Shown here one piece after another: positions 24,511 to 32,593 of a DNA stretch of 32,593 nt (its first letter is position 1; the number at the start of each line of letters is the position of its first letter). Both the position numbers and the translations under genes were made by a program. Origin of the DNA: Singulisphaera sp. (GTDB lineage: Bacteria > Planctomycetota > Planctomycetia > Isosphaerales > Isosphaeraceae); contig DAIDJG010000245.1 of assembly GCA_027451445.1 (NCBI GenBank), positions 1 through 32,593 of the forward strand, given 5' to 3'. The notes below the pieces were generated by a model. It was not told the origin of the DNA and searched no databases. It worked only from the letters and a program-made list of their open reading frames with translations.

Positions 24511-25215
24511 TTAGCCCGCCTGGGCGAGCCCCGCATCACTGTCGATTGTGAAGTCGGCCGAGTAGTAGGCTGCGATCTGCCGACGCTCTCCCTTGGAGCG
24601 ATAAACCTGCGCCAATCCTCGGCGCAGCTTTGTACCCAAAGACAATTCATCCTGCGCACCCCGCAGAAACGCGCGATAGCGAGCGGCGAGTTGGTTCGCC
24701 TTCGCCGTGAAATCGCCCGGCGCCGGCGCCTTGAAACCGAGGCCCATCACCGAGTGCGGGAACGCATGATAGCCCTGGTAACCCGTCATACGTGCGTCAT
24801 AGTTTCCAAGCATCCTGCGCAGGCAATTGGGCGTCATCCTCCAGTAATCATCCGGATAACCATGAATGCGAAAGTTGAGCGGCGATGTGATCAGGAACAG
24901 TCCGCCTGGCTTCAAAATGCGGAAGACCTCGTCGAAGGCCCGCCGAACCTCAAAAACGTGCTCGAACGTCTCGATGCAGAGTACCGTCCCCGCGGATTGA
25001 TCGGGCAGGCTGATCGCGCTGACGTCTTCGACGCGGTCAACCCCGAGACCGGGGCGCATGTCGCAACCCACATAGTCCTTGCCCGGAAAGAGCGAGCGCA
25101 GATCGGCGTAATCCTCCTGTCCCTCGACCTGGAACGAGCCAAACTCGTAGACCGGCCCGGGACAGTCGAACGTTTCGGACACCAGGCGGCAGAACGCCTT
25201 GTTGTGATCGCGCAT
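24511..25215 (-). CDS. SAM-dependent class I methyltransferase
   Basis: 234 aa from the ATG at 25215 (GGAGGAG 8 nt upstream); in-frame ATGs further up lie in the non-coding divergent spacer. A Methyltransf_11-like core is seen: motif I region PVYEFGSFQVEG (Glu-Phe-Gly in place of the usual D-x-G), acidic loop YVGCDMRPG, motif IV AGTVLCIETFEHV, and FRILKPGGLFLITSP as post-II. The PLNFRIHGYPDDYWRMTP stretch resembles methyltransferases of surface-polysaccharide or glycan clusters. Substrate unknown; the neighbouring polytopic glycosyltransferase-like gene is divergent and could share a pathway (inference). Confidence 0.85.
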   Translation of the reverse strand: MRDHNKAFCRLVSETFDCPGPVYEFGSFQVEGQEDYADLRSLFPGKDYVGCDMRPGLGVDRVEDVSAISLPDQSAGTVLCIETFEHVFEVRRAFDEVFRILKPGGLFLITSPLNFRIHGYPDDYWRMTPNCLRRMLGNYDARMTGYQGYHAFPHSVMGLGFKAPAPGDFTAKANQLAARYRAFLRGAQDELSLGTKLRRGLAQVYRSKGERRQIAAYYSADFTIDSDAGLAQAG

Positions 25216-25488
25216 TGCGAGCGCTCCTCCGTGAGCACGAACCGAGCGGACGGTCCTTAATGGGAACCCCCGGACGCCATTCCGAGGCGCGCGAATGTTA
25301 TTCCAAGCCGCCCGATGGGTCAATCCGAAGAGCACAAGACAAATCATGGGCTCAGACGTCCACGGCAATCGATGTCCGGCGCATCAGTGATCGCCCTTGT
25401 GGCAACACGCCGTTTTCCTACAATCCCGTTCGCGCCGCAGCTCTGCTCCCAGAGCACACGCGAGAACCCTGCACGGAGGCCAACGTTA

Positions 25489-27738
25489 ATGGATCCGAAC
25501 GCTGTCCTTCCTCCTCCAGCCAGAAGCTTAGTCCGCTGGTGCGTGCTCCTTGCGTCCGCGGTCGCCGGAGGGATTATCGGAGCGGTGTGGCCTCGAGCCG
25601 CCCTCCTGGGACACTGGCTCTATTGGGGCGGCGTGCTCTTCCCGGACGATGTCCGGCCGGCCGATTCGCTCTGGCCCCGCTTCGGACCGGCGTCCTGGAT
25701 CGCGATCGCTGCCATCGTGCTCGTCGTGATCGTGAGAGAACTCCGAACCCGCTCGGACGAACGGAGGGATCCGCTGATCACCACCGCCGCCTGGTTCATG
25801 CTGATCGGAGCGGTTGCTGTCCTTCTTGTTGATGTGTTGGGCCAGATGATGTCGCGAGCGCGGTTCCCGCTCGACTTGCTGCTCTGGTCCGAGAGTCCAT
25901 TCGTCCAGGATATGGTCAAGCTGAATCGGGGACGGTGCCCGTACTCACCCGCCGACCAAAATAATTCTTTCGTGTACAACCCCGGGGCTCCGCTCATCAC
26001 CTGGGGCCTCTCTCGGCTCTTCGGCCGCTACGGCGATCTCACTTTCGCCCGTGGGCTCCAGGTCGCTTTCACGCTTCTGGCGTGCGGCTTAGCATGGGCG
26101 ACCGCGCGAGTCTTGATCCGGGGTCGCACATCGGACGGTCCAGAGACGACCAAGCCACTCCACCCCATCATGATCGTGGGCCTCGCGCTGGTCGTTTGCG
26201 CCGCCGGGCTCAACCCCGCCGTCTCGCCGTACATCGACCTGCTCCACAACGACGCCCTCGCGCTGCTGACCGCGACCGCCGGCCTGGCGGCCCTGGCGCT
26301 TCGAGAGCGGACGGGAGCCAGGCGTTGGCTGCTGTGGGCCGCACCACTGCCAATGCTCGCAGTGCTCGCCAAACAGACCGGCTCGGTCGTCTGGATCGGA
26401 ATGATCCTCGGCGTCCTCATCCAGGATCGGAAGTTCCGATCAGCGGCACAGTTCGCCCTGGCATCGGGCGCATACATCGCCGCTATGGCCGTCGGCCTGA
26501 CACTCTGGTCGCACGGGTGGTGGACGTTCTGGACGATGAGGGTCCTGGCCCAGCAGCCGATCGCTGGGCAAATCGGCCTCGGCACGAACGCGGCGGTGAT
26601 CCCCTCACTGACTCTCCCGCTCTTGGTCCTGCTTCTATGGCTTGCGATTCATCTCGCGAGGCCGCGGGTGACTCGCGAGCCAACCGTGATTTCCTCGGCG
26701 CTTTACGTCGGTTTGCTCAGTGGTTCGGCGACGCTCACGTCGTTCAAAGTTGGCGCGTGTGGCCCCAACCACTGGGGCGCAGCAGGGCTCGGCATGACGA
26801 CCCTGGCCGTCGCGGCGGCAGGCCGCTTACTGATCACGCCTCGGCAACCGCAACTCGTCCGATTGGCCGTACCACTGGGCCTTCTGCTCACCGTGGCCCT
26901 CCTCCACCGAACGACCCGCCCCTTACCAGGACCCGACGAGTACCGCACAGCCGCCTTACTCATGAACACCTTTGCTCAGACGGACGCCTCCCGCACACTC
27001 ATCGACCATGGCACGTTACCCTACCTCAAACGCAACATAATCCCTATCGATCGTAGCAACCCGATCCTCGAGGTCTCGACCGGTGGGGTTGGGCAGGTCG
27101 ACCAGACCGTCGATCGGATGCTCTCACAAAAATACCAGAGGATCCTTATTCACGATTTTGGGAATTGCCCATGGTATGTGCAGGTTATGGGAGCGATCCA
27201 GATCGCCTACGAACCCAAGTTTCGACTGTCGGGTTCGCGTCGGCGTTCGATCGTATCCTACCTGCTCGGTGACGTCGTCGTCTTCGAACCCAAATCCGCG
27301 ACGCAGATGAACGCACAGCCGACATTCGCGGTCTCCACCGATCCGGTCGTCCTCGTGACGACCGGACGAGCCCCGGCTGAAGTGCGCATCCGTTTTTCGC
27401 GGCCAATGAACCCAGCAACAATCACACCAGAATCTGTTTACTTAATGACGCTTGAAGGCGACCGAATCGTGCCGAAGTGGCCCAACCACGCGTCGGACTT
27501 GCGGTATGACGCCGGCTCACAGTCGGCGGTCATCACGACACCGGCTTCGTTCTGGCCGGGCCGTTACTGGATCATGGTGACGGGCGCTGCGCGTGACTTC
27601 AGGGGCCAGCCCATCTGGCGTGAGCGTTTCATGGGTTGGATCGAAATCCAGCGTTTCCGATGGCTGGCCGACGTGACCAAAGGGCCCGACGCCGAGCGAA
27701 TTTCTCGCGCCGAAGCCGCGCCCGTCCTGCGACGATGA
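25489..27738 (+). CDS. Polytopic GT-C-like membrane protein with C-terminal Ig-like domain
   Basis: 749 aa from the ATG at 25489 (GGAGG about 11 nt upstream). About ten to eleven hydrophobic helices fill residues 15-500. The first large extracytoplasmic loop holds DMVKLNRGRCPYSP and NSFVYNPGAPLITW, resembling the acceptor/donor loop of dolichol-phosphate-mannose or arabinofuranosyl-type GT-C glycosyltransferases. After the last helix comes a soluble region (DHGTLPYLK, DRSNPILEV) and, at about 630-720, an SbsA-type Ig-like strand domain (VRIRFSRPMNPATITPESVY). The pairing of a glycosyltransferase-like membrane body with an Ig-like tail is unusual. A catalytic acid cannot be fixed, so the enzyme call is tentative. 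Confidence 0.7.
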   Translation: MDPNAVLPPPARSLVRWCVLLASAVAGGIIGAVWPRAALLGHWLYWGGVLFPDDVRPADSLWPRFGPASWIAIAAIVLVVIVRELRTRSDERRDPLITTAAWFMLIGAVAVLLVDVLGQMMSRARFPLDLLLWSESPFVQDMVKLNRGRCPYSPADQNNSFVYNPGAPLITWGLSRLFGRYGDLTFARGLQVAFTLLACGLAWATARVLIRGRTSDGPETTKPLHPIMIVGLALVVCAAGLNPAVSPYIDLLHNDALALLTATAGLAALALRERTGARRWLLWAAPLPMLAVLAKQTGSVVWIGMILGVLIQDRKFRSAAQFALASGAYIAAMAVGLTLWSHGWWTFWTMRVLAQQPIAGQIGLGTNAAVIPSLTLPLLVLLLWLAIHLARPRVTREPTVISSALYVGLLSGSATLTSFKVGACGPNHWGAAGLGMTTLAVAAAGRLLITPRQPQLVRLAVPLGLLLTVALLHRTTRPLPGPDEYRTAALLMNTFAQTDASRTLIDHGTLPYLKRNIIPIDRSNPILEVSTGGVGQVDQTVDRMLSQKYQRILIHDFGNCPWYVQVMGAIQIAYEPKFRLSGSRRRSIVSYLLGDVVVFEPKSATQMNAQPTFAVSTDPVVLVTTGRAPAEVRIRFSRPMNPATITPESVYLMTLEGDRIVPKWPNHASDLRYDAGSQSAVITTPASFWPGRYWIMVTGAARDFRGQPIWRERFMGWIEIQRFRWLADVTKGPDAERISRAEAAPVLRR

Positions 27739-27758
27739 GCTTGTCGCCGGCTCGAAAC

Positions 27759-28907
27759 TCACCTCGCCACGAGCGCCAGCGTTGGCACATCGATGTGCTC
27801 GCGAGACGTCCACGCCGCCCCATCGCGCTCCACGCGATGATACAACGTGTCCCGCTCAACAGGCACTCGGCCCGCCTCCGTGATCAAGCGGCGGATCTCG
27901 GCGACGGTGCATTCCTGAGGCGTCTCGGCACCCGCGTCGTGATAGATCTTTTCATGAACAACCGTACCATCAATGTCGTCCGCTCCGAATGCGAGCGCCA
28001 CCTGCGCGGTCTTGATGCCGAGCATGACCCAGTACGCTTTGATATGTGGGAAATTATCGAGCATCAAGCGGCTGATGGCCATCACCTTCAAGTCCATCAC
28101 CCCCGACGGCTTGGGGATCTCGTCCATCCGCGAATTGTCGGGGTGGAACGCAAGCGGAATGAACGTCTGGAAGCCCCCGGTCTCATCCTGGAGCTCGCGG
28201 AGCCGGATCAGATGGTCGATGCGATGCAGGGGTTTCTCGATATGGCCGTAAAGCATCGTGGCGTTGGAGTGCAGGCCGAGTTGATGTGCCGTGCGATGAA
28301 CCTCCAGCCAGGTCGCCGTCGACGCCTTCGCACCGCAGATCTGTTCCCGGACCTCGGGATGGAAAATCTCCGCCCCGCCGCCCGGAAGACTCCCCAGGCC
28401 CGCGTCGAGCAAGGTTTGAAGAATGTCGCGGATCGGCTTCCGATCGATCTTGGCGAACCATTCCACCTCGACGCCGGTGTAGGCCTTCACGTGAATCTCG
28501 GGTGCCGCTTCTTTCACCCAGCGCACGACGTCGACGTAGTACTGAAACGGCAGCTTGTGATGCAGCCCGCCGACGATGTGCAACTCCGTCGCGCCCCTCC
28601 CGTGGGCCTGGGCCGCTCGCTCCTTGATCTGACCCTCGTCCATCGTGTACGCGCGGGGATCGTCCAGGTCGGCCCGGAACGCGCAAAAGTCGCACTTGTA
28701 GACACAAACGTTCGTTGGGTTAATATGGGTGTTGACGTTGTAATACCCAAAATTGCCGTTATACCTTTCACGAACCAGGTTCGCCATCGTCCCGAGCGCG
28801 AACAGGTCGTTCGACTCTTCCAGCGCGATGCCGTCGTCGAAGCTCAAGCGCTGCCCTGCCTCAACCTTCTCACGAATCGCGTTCAAGCGTGACGCTTCGG
28901 TCGGCAT
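27759..28907 (-). CDS. mqnE: Aminodeoxyfutalosine synthase (radical SAM)
   Basis: Radical-SAM enzyme of the futalosine menaquinone pathway, which joins the enolpyruvyl benzoate product of MqnA to adenosine from SAM. 382 aa, standard length. The 4Fe-4S motif CX3CX2C is at Cys 68, 72 and 75 (NVCVYKCDFCAF). Further family landmarks are GNFGYYNVNTHINPTN before it, GATELHIVGGLHHKLP, and later LPGGGAEIF and HSNATMLYGH. It is distinguished from MqnC by these patterns. Last gene of the minus-strand menaquinone cluster, 95 nt after the DUF202 gene; ends 20 bases from the convergent membrane-protein gene. Confidence 0.95.
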   Translation of the reverse strand: MPTEASRLNAIREKVEAGQRLSFDDGIALEESNDLFALGTMANLVRERYNGNFGYYNVNTHINPTNVCVYKCDFCAFRADLDDPRAYTMDEGQIKERAAQAHGRGATELHIVGGLHHKLPFQYYVDVVRWVKEAAPEIHVKAYTGVEVEWFAKIDRKPIRDILQTLLDAGLGSLPGGGAEIFHPEVREQICGAKASTATWLEVHRTAHQLGLHSNATMLYGHIEKPLHRIDHLIRLRELQDETGGFQTFIPLAFHPDNSRMDEIPKPSGVMDLKVMAISRLMLDNFPHIKAYWVMLGIKTAQVALAFGADDIDGTVVHEKIYHDAGAETPQECTVAEIRRLITEAGRVPVERDTLYHRVERDGAAWTSREHIDVPTLALVAR

Positions 28908-29002
28908 GTCGGAATCCCTCTCTCACTTTCGATGACCAAGGACTATGGTGGATCACGCTTTACAGTGATTTTAGTCAAAACTGAACGGACCGGCAATGGC
29001 GG

Positions 29003-29428
29003 TCAGAGGCCCACGATCGTCGTTCTCCACAGCACGAGCCCCAGGATCACCAGTCCGCCAACCACGACGCACACGGTCAGGACCAGCACGGAATGGTTTG
29101 CGGGCTCGTAACGATCCGCGTCGATCAGGCGGCGAGCGCGCGTGTACAACCAGCCCGACCATCCGCTCAGGAGCGTTCCGAAGCACAACACGACCATTCC
29201 CGTGACCACGAACTCGTGCCCTGCGCGTCGGGGGTGCGCCACCGGCGGGCGAGACAATGTCACAAACTGCTGGAGAAAAAGCCCCATCCGGGCGAGGACG
29301 AAACCGAGGCCGATGAGCGCCAGAGAGGTACGCACCCAGGCCAGAAAGGTCCGTTCGTTGGCCAGGTGATCCCGCGCTCTCGAGGCGCTCTGGGGAGCAA
29401 CAGTCTGTCCGGATTCGTGCGATCCCAT
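29003..29428 (-). CDS. DUF202 (YidH-like) membrane protein
   Basis: 141 aa with three hydrophobic helices (about residues 33-55, 71-93 and 112-135). The DUF202 signature DHLANERTFLAWVRTSLALI (about 20-39) is intact. Homologues are small inner-membrane proteins of unknown function. It sits between the UbiA-type prenyltransferase (36 nt upstream) and mqnE, so it is likely co-expressed with menaquinone synthesis. Whether it takes part in that pathway is unknown. Confidence 0.88.
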   Translation of the reverse strand: MGSHESGQTVAPQSASRARDHLANERTFLAWVRTSLALIGLGFVLARMGLFLQQFVTLSRPPVAHPRRAGHEFVVTGMVVLCFGTLLSGWSGWLYTRARRLIDADRYEPANHSVLVLTVCVVVGGLVILGLVLWRTTIVGL

Positions 29429-29464
29429 GTGAAATAGCTCTTTAGCGAAACGTCGGCATCGTGT

Positions 29465-30337
29465 TCAAGACACCAGCAAATCGACCAAGCCAACGGCCAG
29501 CAAACCTGTACTGATCGCGATGTTGACCTGAAAAAACGCAACGTTGACGCGCGCAAGGTCATCCGGACGAACGATCAGATGCTCATAAACCAGGAGTGCG
29601 GCGACGATGATGATGCCCAGGTAGTAGACCCATCCCAGCGGATAAAAGACACCTAACAAGACGAGCGCGATCACCATGAGCCCATGGCAAGCCGCAGCGA
29701 GCCGGAGCGCCCCTCGCGTCCCGAGTCGCGCCGGAATACTGCGGAGTCCCATCTTCCGGTCGAATTCCTCGTCCTGGCACGCGTAGATGACGTCGAACCC
29801 AGCGACCCAGAACAGCACCGCCAGTCCCAGCAAGACCGGAGGCCAGCTCACCGCGCCTCGCAACGCGATCCACGCCGCCAGGGGCGCAAGGGCCAACGAC
29901 ACGCCGAGCCAGAAGTGAGCCAGACTGGTAAAGCGCTTGGTGTAGGAATACGCCAGCACCCACGCCAGCACCGGCATCGCTAGCCGCAGCGGCCAGGGAT
30001 TGGGCAAGAAGAGCGCGGTCGACAGCACGAAGACGACAGAGCACACAACGGTGAAAACGACCACGGACGACACGCTCAGCTTGCCGCTCGGTAGATGTCG
30101 CGTCGCCGTGCGCGGGTTCATCGCATCGATCTTGCGATCGACGACCCGATTGAACGCCATCGCCGCCGAGCGCACGGAGGCCATGCAGAGAAGGATGCCC
30201 AGCCCATCCTGCCAGCGGCCATGCCACCCATCCGCGCGGTGAGCCGCGAGCGCCGCTCCGAGCAGCGCAAATGGGAGCGCGAACAACGTATGGCTAAATT
30301 TGATCATCCCGAGGATGTCAGTCAGTCGGCTGAGCAT
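29465..30337 (-). CDS. UbiA-family prenyltransferase (menaquinone, MqnP-like)
   Basis: 290 aa integral membrane prenyltransferase. The ATG at 30337 is chosen, giving MLSRLTDILGMIKFSHTLFA; upstream residues of the same frame overlap the SDR gene. About eight helices. The first Asp-rich motif is FNRVVDRKIDAMNPRTATR (the N-R-x-x-D-x-x-x-D form) and the second is DVIYACQDEEFDRKMGLRSI; both bind the Mg-diphosphate of the prenyl donor. By context it should prenylate the naphthoate intermediate of the futalosine route, as MqnP does. It overlaps the upstream SDR gene by 20 bases. Confidence 0.93.
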   Translation of the reverse strand: MLSRLTDILGMIKFSHTLFALPFALLGAALAAHRADGWHGRWQDGLGILLCMASVRSAAMAFNRVVDRKIDAMNPRTATRHLPSGKLSVSSVVVFTVVCSVVFVLSTALFLPNPWPLRLAMPVLAWVLAYSYTKRFTSLAHFWLGVSLALAPLAAWIALRGAVSWPPVLLGLAVLFWVAGFDVIYACQDEEFDRKMGLRSIPARLGTRGALRLAAACHGLMVIALVLLGVFYPLGWVYYLGIIIVAALLVYEHLIVRPDDLARVNVAFFQVNIAISTGLLAVGLVDLLVS

Positions 30338-31211
30338 CGCCAAGGCTCCCCCCACGTTGGCGGCGATTGAGGTCACCCGCCTTGTCGAAATGGGATACGA
30401 CCGACGAGAGCGCAACGTCACCCAACCATGGCCAAAGGTGAAAGAGGCCCCCGAGCATGCGGAACGGCCAAACAATCCGTCTCCGAACCCTCAACCGCCG
30501 CCTCGGCCGATCGATTAACCGCGCAATCCGGCGGGCGACATCGTTCACCTCGGCCGTCATCCAGGGCAAAGGGGCATCGAGCAGCGGATTGTACTCCCCG
30601 CTGGCCGGTGCGTACGTCATCAAGGCGTCGAAAAACTCCGTTTTCACGGGGCCGGGCTCGACCAGGCAGACGTTCACGCCTTTGTGGCGCAACTCCCTGC
30701 GATAGGCGTCGTTCCAGTACCCCAGACCGGCCTTCGTCGCCCCGTATGCTCCGAGTCCCGAGTTCGCCACGTACGTGATCGCCGAGCCAACGTTGATAAT
30801 CGTCCCATGCCGAGCCACAAGGTGCGGTGTCGCCTCTCGGGCCAATAAAAGGGGCGCGACGAAGTTCACCATCAATTGCTTGCGCAGGTCGGACGGCTCC
30901 GCTTCGGAAAAGAGCGTCGGCAGCCCAAAGCCCGCGTTGTTGACCAGCACATCGAGCCCGCCGAAGTGCGCGACGGTCGACCCAATGATGGTCCGCGGAG
31001 CGTCCGCATCGGCCAGATCAACAGGCACGCTCAACACATCGACGCCCGTCGTTCGCAGCTCGGCGGCCAACCCATCCAGGCGATCACCGCGGCGGGCCGT
31101 CAGAACGAGGTTGCGACCCTGTCGCGCCAGCTCGCGCGCCAGCGCGGCCCCGATGCCGGCGGACGCCCCCGTGACGACGACGACCTTGCGATTTCGATCA
31201 ACCGGCGTCAA
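30318..31211 (-). CDS. Short-chain dehydrogenase/reductase
   Basis: 297 aa NAD(P)-dependent oxidoreductase of the classical SDR type. The cofactor motif TGASAGIG (about 14-21), LVNNAGFG (about 89-96) and the catalytic Ser 143, Tyr 156 and Lys 160 (YGATK) are intact. TARRGDRL after the second strand, with basic residues, favours NADPH. The last 60 residues are an Arg-rich, hydrophobic extension (RPRRRLRVRRRIVWPF) that could bind the membrane. It overlaps ubiX (ATGA at 31208-31211) and ubiA, so it is embedded in the menaquinone unit. No SDR step is assigned in the known futalosine pathway. Confidence 0.9.
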   Translation of the reverse strand: MTPVDRNRKVVVVTGASAGIGAALARELARQGRNLVLTARRGDRLDGLAAELRTTGVDVLSVPVDLADADAPRTIIGSTVAHFGGLDVLVNNAGFGLPTLFSEAEPSDLRKQLMVNFVAPLLLAREATPHLVARHGTIINVGSAITYVANSGLGAYGATKAGLGYWNDAYRRELRHKGVNVCLVEPGPVKTEFFDALMTYAPASGEYNPLLDAPLPWMTAEVNDVARRIARLIDRPRRRLRVRRRIVWPFRMLGGLFHLWPWLGDVALSSVVSHFDKAGDLNRRQRGGSLGDAQPTD

Positions 31212-31837
31212 CGATTCGACTCCTCAACCCGCGGCTCGGCGCCATCACCCCAGCGCGGGACCAATGTATTCTCAAGCCCAAGTTGATCACAGATCCGCGC
31301 GACGATGAACTGAACCACGTCATCGAGCGTCTGCGGCCGGTGATACCAGCCTGGCATCGCCGGCAACACGATAGCCCCCGCGCGGGTCACCGCGGCCATG
31401 TTTTCCAGGTGAACCAGGCTCAACGGCGTCTCTCGAGGAACCAGTATGAGCTTCCGACGCTCCTTCAAATGCACATCAGCAGCCCGGCTGATCAGGTTCG
31501 TCGTGAACCCATGGGCGATCGCCGCAAGCGTGCTCATGCTACAGGGGGCCACGACCATCCCGGCCGTCCGAAACGATCCGCTGGCGATCCCCGCGGAAAA
31601 ATCGGCGTGGTGATGATAGAGGATCGCACACCCTTCTGGGAAGCCAAACACGCGGTGATCGAACTGCGAGAGCGAGACATCGATCCCCATCTCCTCGCGC
31701 AACACCTGGGCCCCGCTCGGACTGATCGTCAGGTGGACCCTGCGTCCCGACCCCACGAGCTGTCGCAGCAGCGCGACCGCGTACGGCGCACCGCTGGCCC
31801 CCGTCATCGCAAGTACGAAATCCCCCCCCGCGCTCAT
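31208..31837 (-). CDS. ubiX: UbiX-family flavin prenyltransferase
   Basis: 209 aa; makes prenylated FMN, the cofactor of UbiD-type decarboxylases. The N-terminal FMN-binding AMTGASGAPYAV, the central VAPCSMSTLAAIAHG and the C-terminal LVPRETPLSLVHLENM are characteristic. In the futalosine pathway a UbiD/UbiX-type pair removes the naphthoate carboxyl group after prenylation, which fits this location; the UbiD partner is not in the window. The start overlaps the end of ubiE (ATGA, 31834-31837). Confidence 0.94.
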   Translation of the reverse strand: MSAGGDFVLAMTGASGAPYAVALLRQLVGSGRRVHLTISPSGAQVLREEMGIDVSLSQFDHRVFGFPEGCAILYHHHADFSAGIASGSFRTAGMVVAPCSMSTLAAIAHGFTTNLISRAADVHLKERRKLILVPRETPLSLVHLENMAAVTRAGAIVLPAMPGWYHRPQTLDDVVQFIVARICDQLGLENTLVPRWGDGAEPRVEESNR

Positions 31838-32589
31838 TGCGGGGACTCCGAAAGCGGTTTCGTGCCGACATAGAGCGTCGCGATCCCGCCCGTGAGGGGG
31901 TGCAACTCCAGCGCCGACAGCCCGCGCGCGGCCAGCAGATCGAGCATCGCCGGTCCGTCAGGGAACTGGAGCACACTGTTAGGCAGGTAGTGATACGCGT
32001 TTGCGTCATTGGGCGCAATCGCTTGCCCAACCCTGGGGAGCACGTGGCGGAAGAAGGCCAGGTACAGCCGCCCGAGGATTCGTCCTCGAGGCCGCGAGAA
32101 TTCGAGGATCGCCACTTTCCCGCCGGGACGGGCAACACGGATCATTTCGTCGATGCCCCGGACCGTGTCCTTCACGTTCCGCAACCCGAACGCGACGGTG
32201 ACCACGCCGAACGTATCGTCTGGCAACGGTAGCCGCTGCGTATCGCCCTCGATCAAGGTCACTCGACCCGAAGCGCCGGCCTTGCGGACCTTGGTATTGC
32301 CGATTTGAAGCATCTCGTGGCAGAAGTCGGTCCCGACGATCGGCGACGCTCCTTTCCCCGCCCGGTCGTACGCCAACGCGAGGTCGGCGGTCCCCGAGCA
32401 GCAATCAAGCACCGGAACGCCGGGCTGCGGCGGAACAGTGCGCGTCGTGAACCGCCGCCAGAGCCGATCGATGTTCAGGCTCAGAAGATGGTTCAGGAAG
32501 TCGTACTTCCCCGCGATCGACGCGAACATGGACCGCACTCGCTGATCGGACTTGTCAACAGGGGGCGCAGGCTGCGTGTCGGTGGCCAT
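31834..32589 (-). CDS. ubiE: Demethylmenaquinone methyltransferase (UbiE/MenG)
   Basis: 251 aa; SAM-dependent C-methylation of demethylmenaquinone, the last step of menaquinone synthesis. Family landmarks are FASIAGKYDFLNHLLSLNID (written within 20 residues), motif I VLDCCSGTADLAL (usually CCGTGDLAL), VTVAFGLRNVKD, and EFSRPRG followed by YHYLPNSVLQFPD. The complete ATG start at 32589 is four bases from the window edge, so its ribosome site and promoter are not visible. Reading toward lower coordinates it heads the ubiE-ubiX-SDR-ubiA-DUF202-mqnE run; earlier genes may lie outside the window. Confidence 0.95.
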   Translation of the reverse strand: MATDTQPAPPVDKSDQRVRSMFASIAGKYDFLNHLLSLNIDRLWRRFTTRTVPPQPGVPVLDCCSGTADLALAYDRAGKGASPIVGTDFCHEMLQIGNTKVRKAGASGRVTLIEGDTQRLPLPDDTFGVVTVAFGLRNVKDTVRGIDEMIRVARPGGKVAILEFSRPRGRILGRLYLAFFRHVLPRVGQAIAPNDANAYHYLPNSVLQFPDGPAMLDLLAARGLSALELHPLTGGIATLYVGTKPLSESPQ

Positions 32590-32593
32590 GCTC

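Noticed and set aside
27636-28892. 418-codon plus-strand frame
   Set aside because: Antisense to mqnE, which has the radical-SAM cysteine motif.
28908-29002. Possible internal promoter for mqnE (TTGACT on the minus strand)
   Set aside because: No acceptable -10 at the proper distance; mqnE is more simply explained as part of the upstream unit.

Overview
The window is a GC-rich bacterial chromosome segment. Its gene content suggests a planctomycete, probably of the Gemmata/Isosphaera side. This is inferred from a futalosine-type menaquinone cluster (mqnE with ubiE/ubiX/ubiA homologues), a DUF4058-like protein, a TOPRIM/DUF3987-like protein, a HEAT-like lipoprotein, a FlgM-like anti-sigma factor, and palindromic intergenic repeats of a kind I associate with that phylum. 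No rRNA, tRNA or CRISPR array was found.

Layout. 1-1908 (minus) is the N-terminal 636 residues of a PAS-GAF histidine kinase cut by the window edge. 1909-8130 is accessory-looking: two long gene-poor gaps, a GNAT acetyltransferase whose stop codon touches a 177-bp double-hairpin repeat, a DUF4058-like gene with its own terminator, and a large TOPRIM/DUF3987-like gene behind a near-consensus promoter, followed by about 1 kb of repeats. 8131-13853 (minus) is a histidine biosynthesis block, hisD - LRR protein - GNAT - repeat-filled gap - hisC - hisB - LPG-synthase-type membrane protein. From 14022 the plus strand carries threonine aldolase, endonuclease V, a small lipoprotein, an MlaE-like permease and an MlaD-like MCE protein, then flgM with a strong terminator, a PilB/GspE-type ATPase, a secreted protein and a Fur regulator. 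22715-25215 (minus) holds an alkaline-phosphatase-superfamily enzyme and a methyltransferase. 25489-27738 (plus) is a large polytopic membrane protein resembling GT-C glycosyltransferases. 27759-32589 (minus) is the menaquinone cluster, transcribed ubiE-ubiX-SDR-ubiA-DUF202-mqnE.

Working together. The menaquinone genes form a tightly overlapping unit that covers radical-SAM ring construction (MqnE), prenylation (UbiA/MqnP type), prenyl-FMN cofactor supply (UbiX) and ring methylation (UbiE/MenG); an SDR and a DUF202 protein travel with them. HisD, HisC and HisB cover three steps of histidine synthesis. MlaE and MlaD homologues point to outer-membrane lipid transport, but the ATPase of that system is not in the window.

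The most unusual items are: the TOPRIM/DUF3987-like protein, in which both the acidic TOPRIM motif and the P-loop lysine appear to be missing and whose 3' end carries near-identical 35-bp repeats; a perfect 8-1-8 palindrome with a Fur-box-like core just upstream of fur; the palindromic element abutting a stop codon; and a sigma-28-like site upstream of flgM. All functional calls come from reading the sequence, with no database search.
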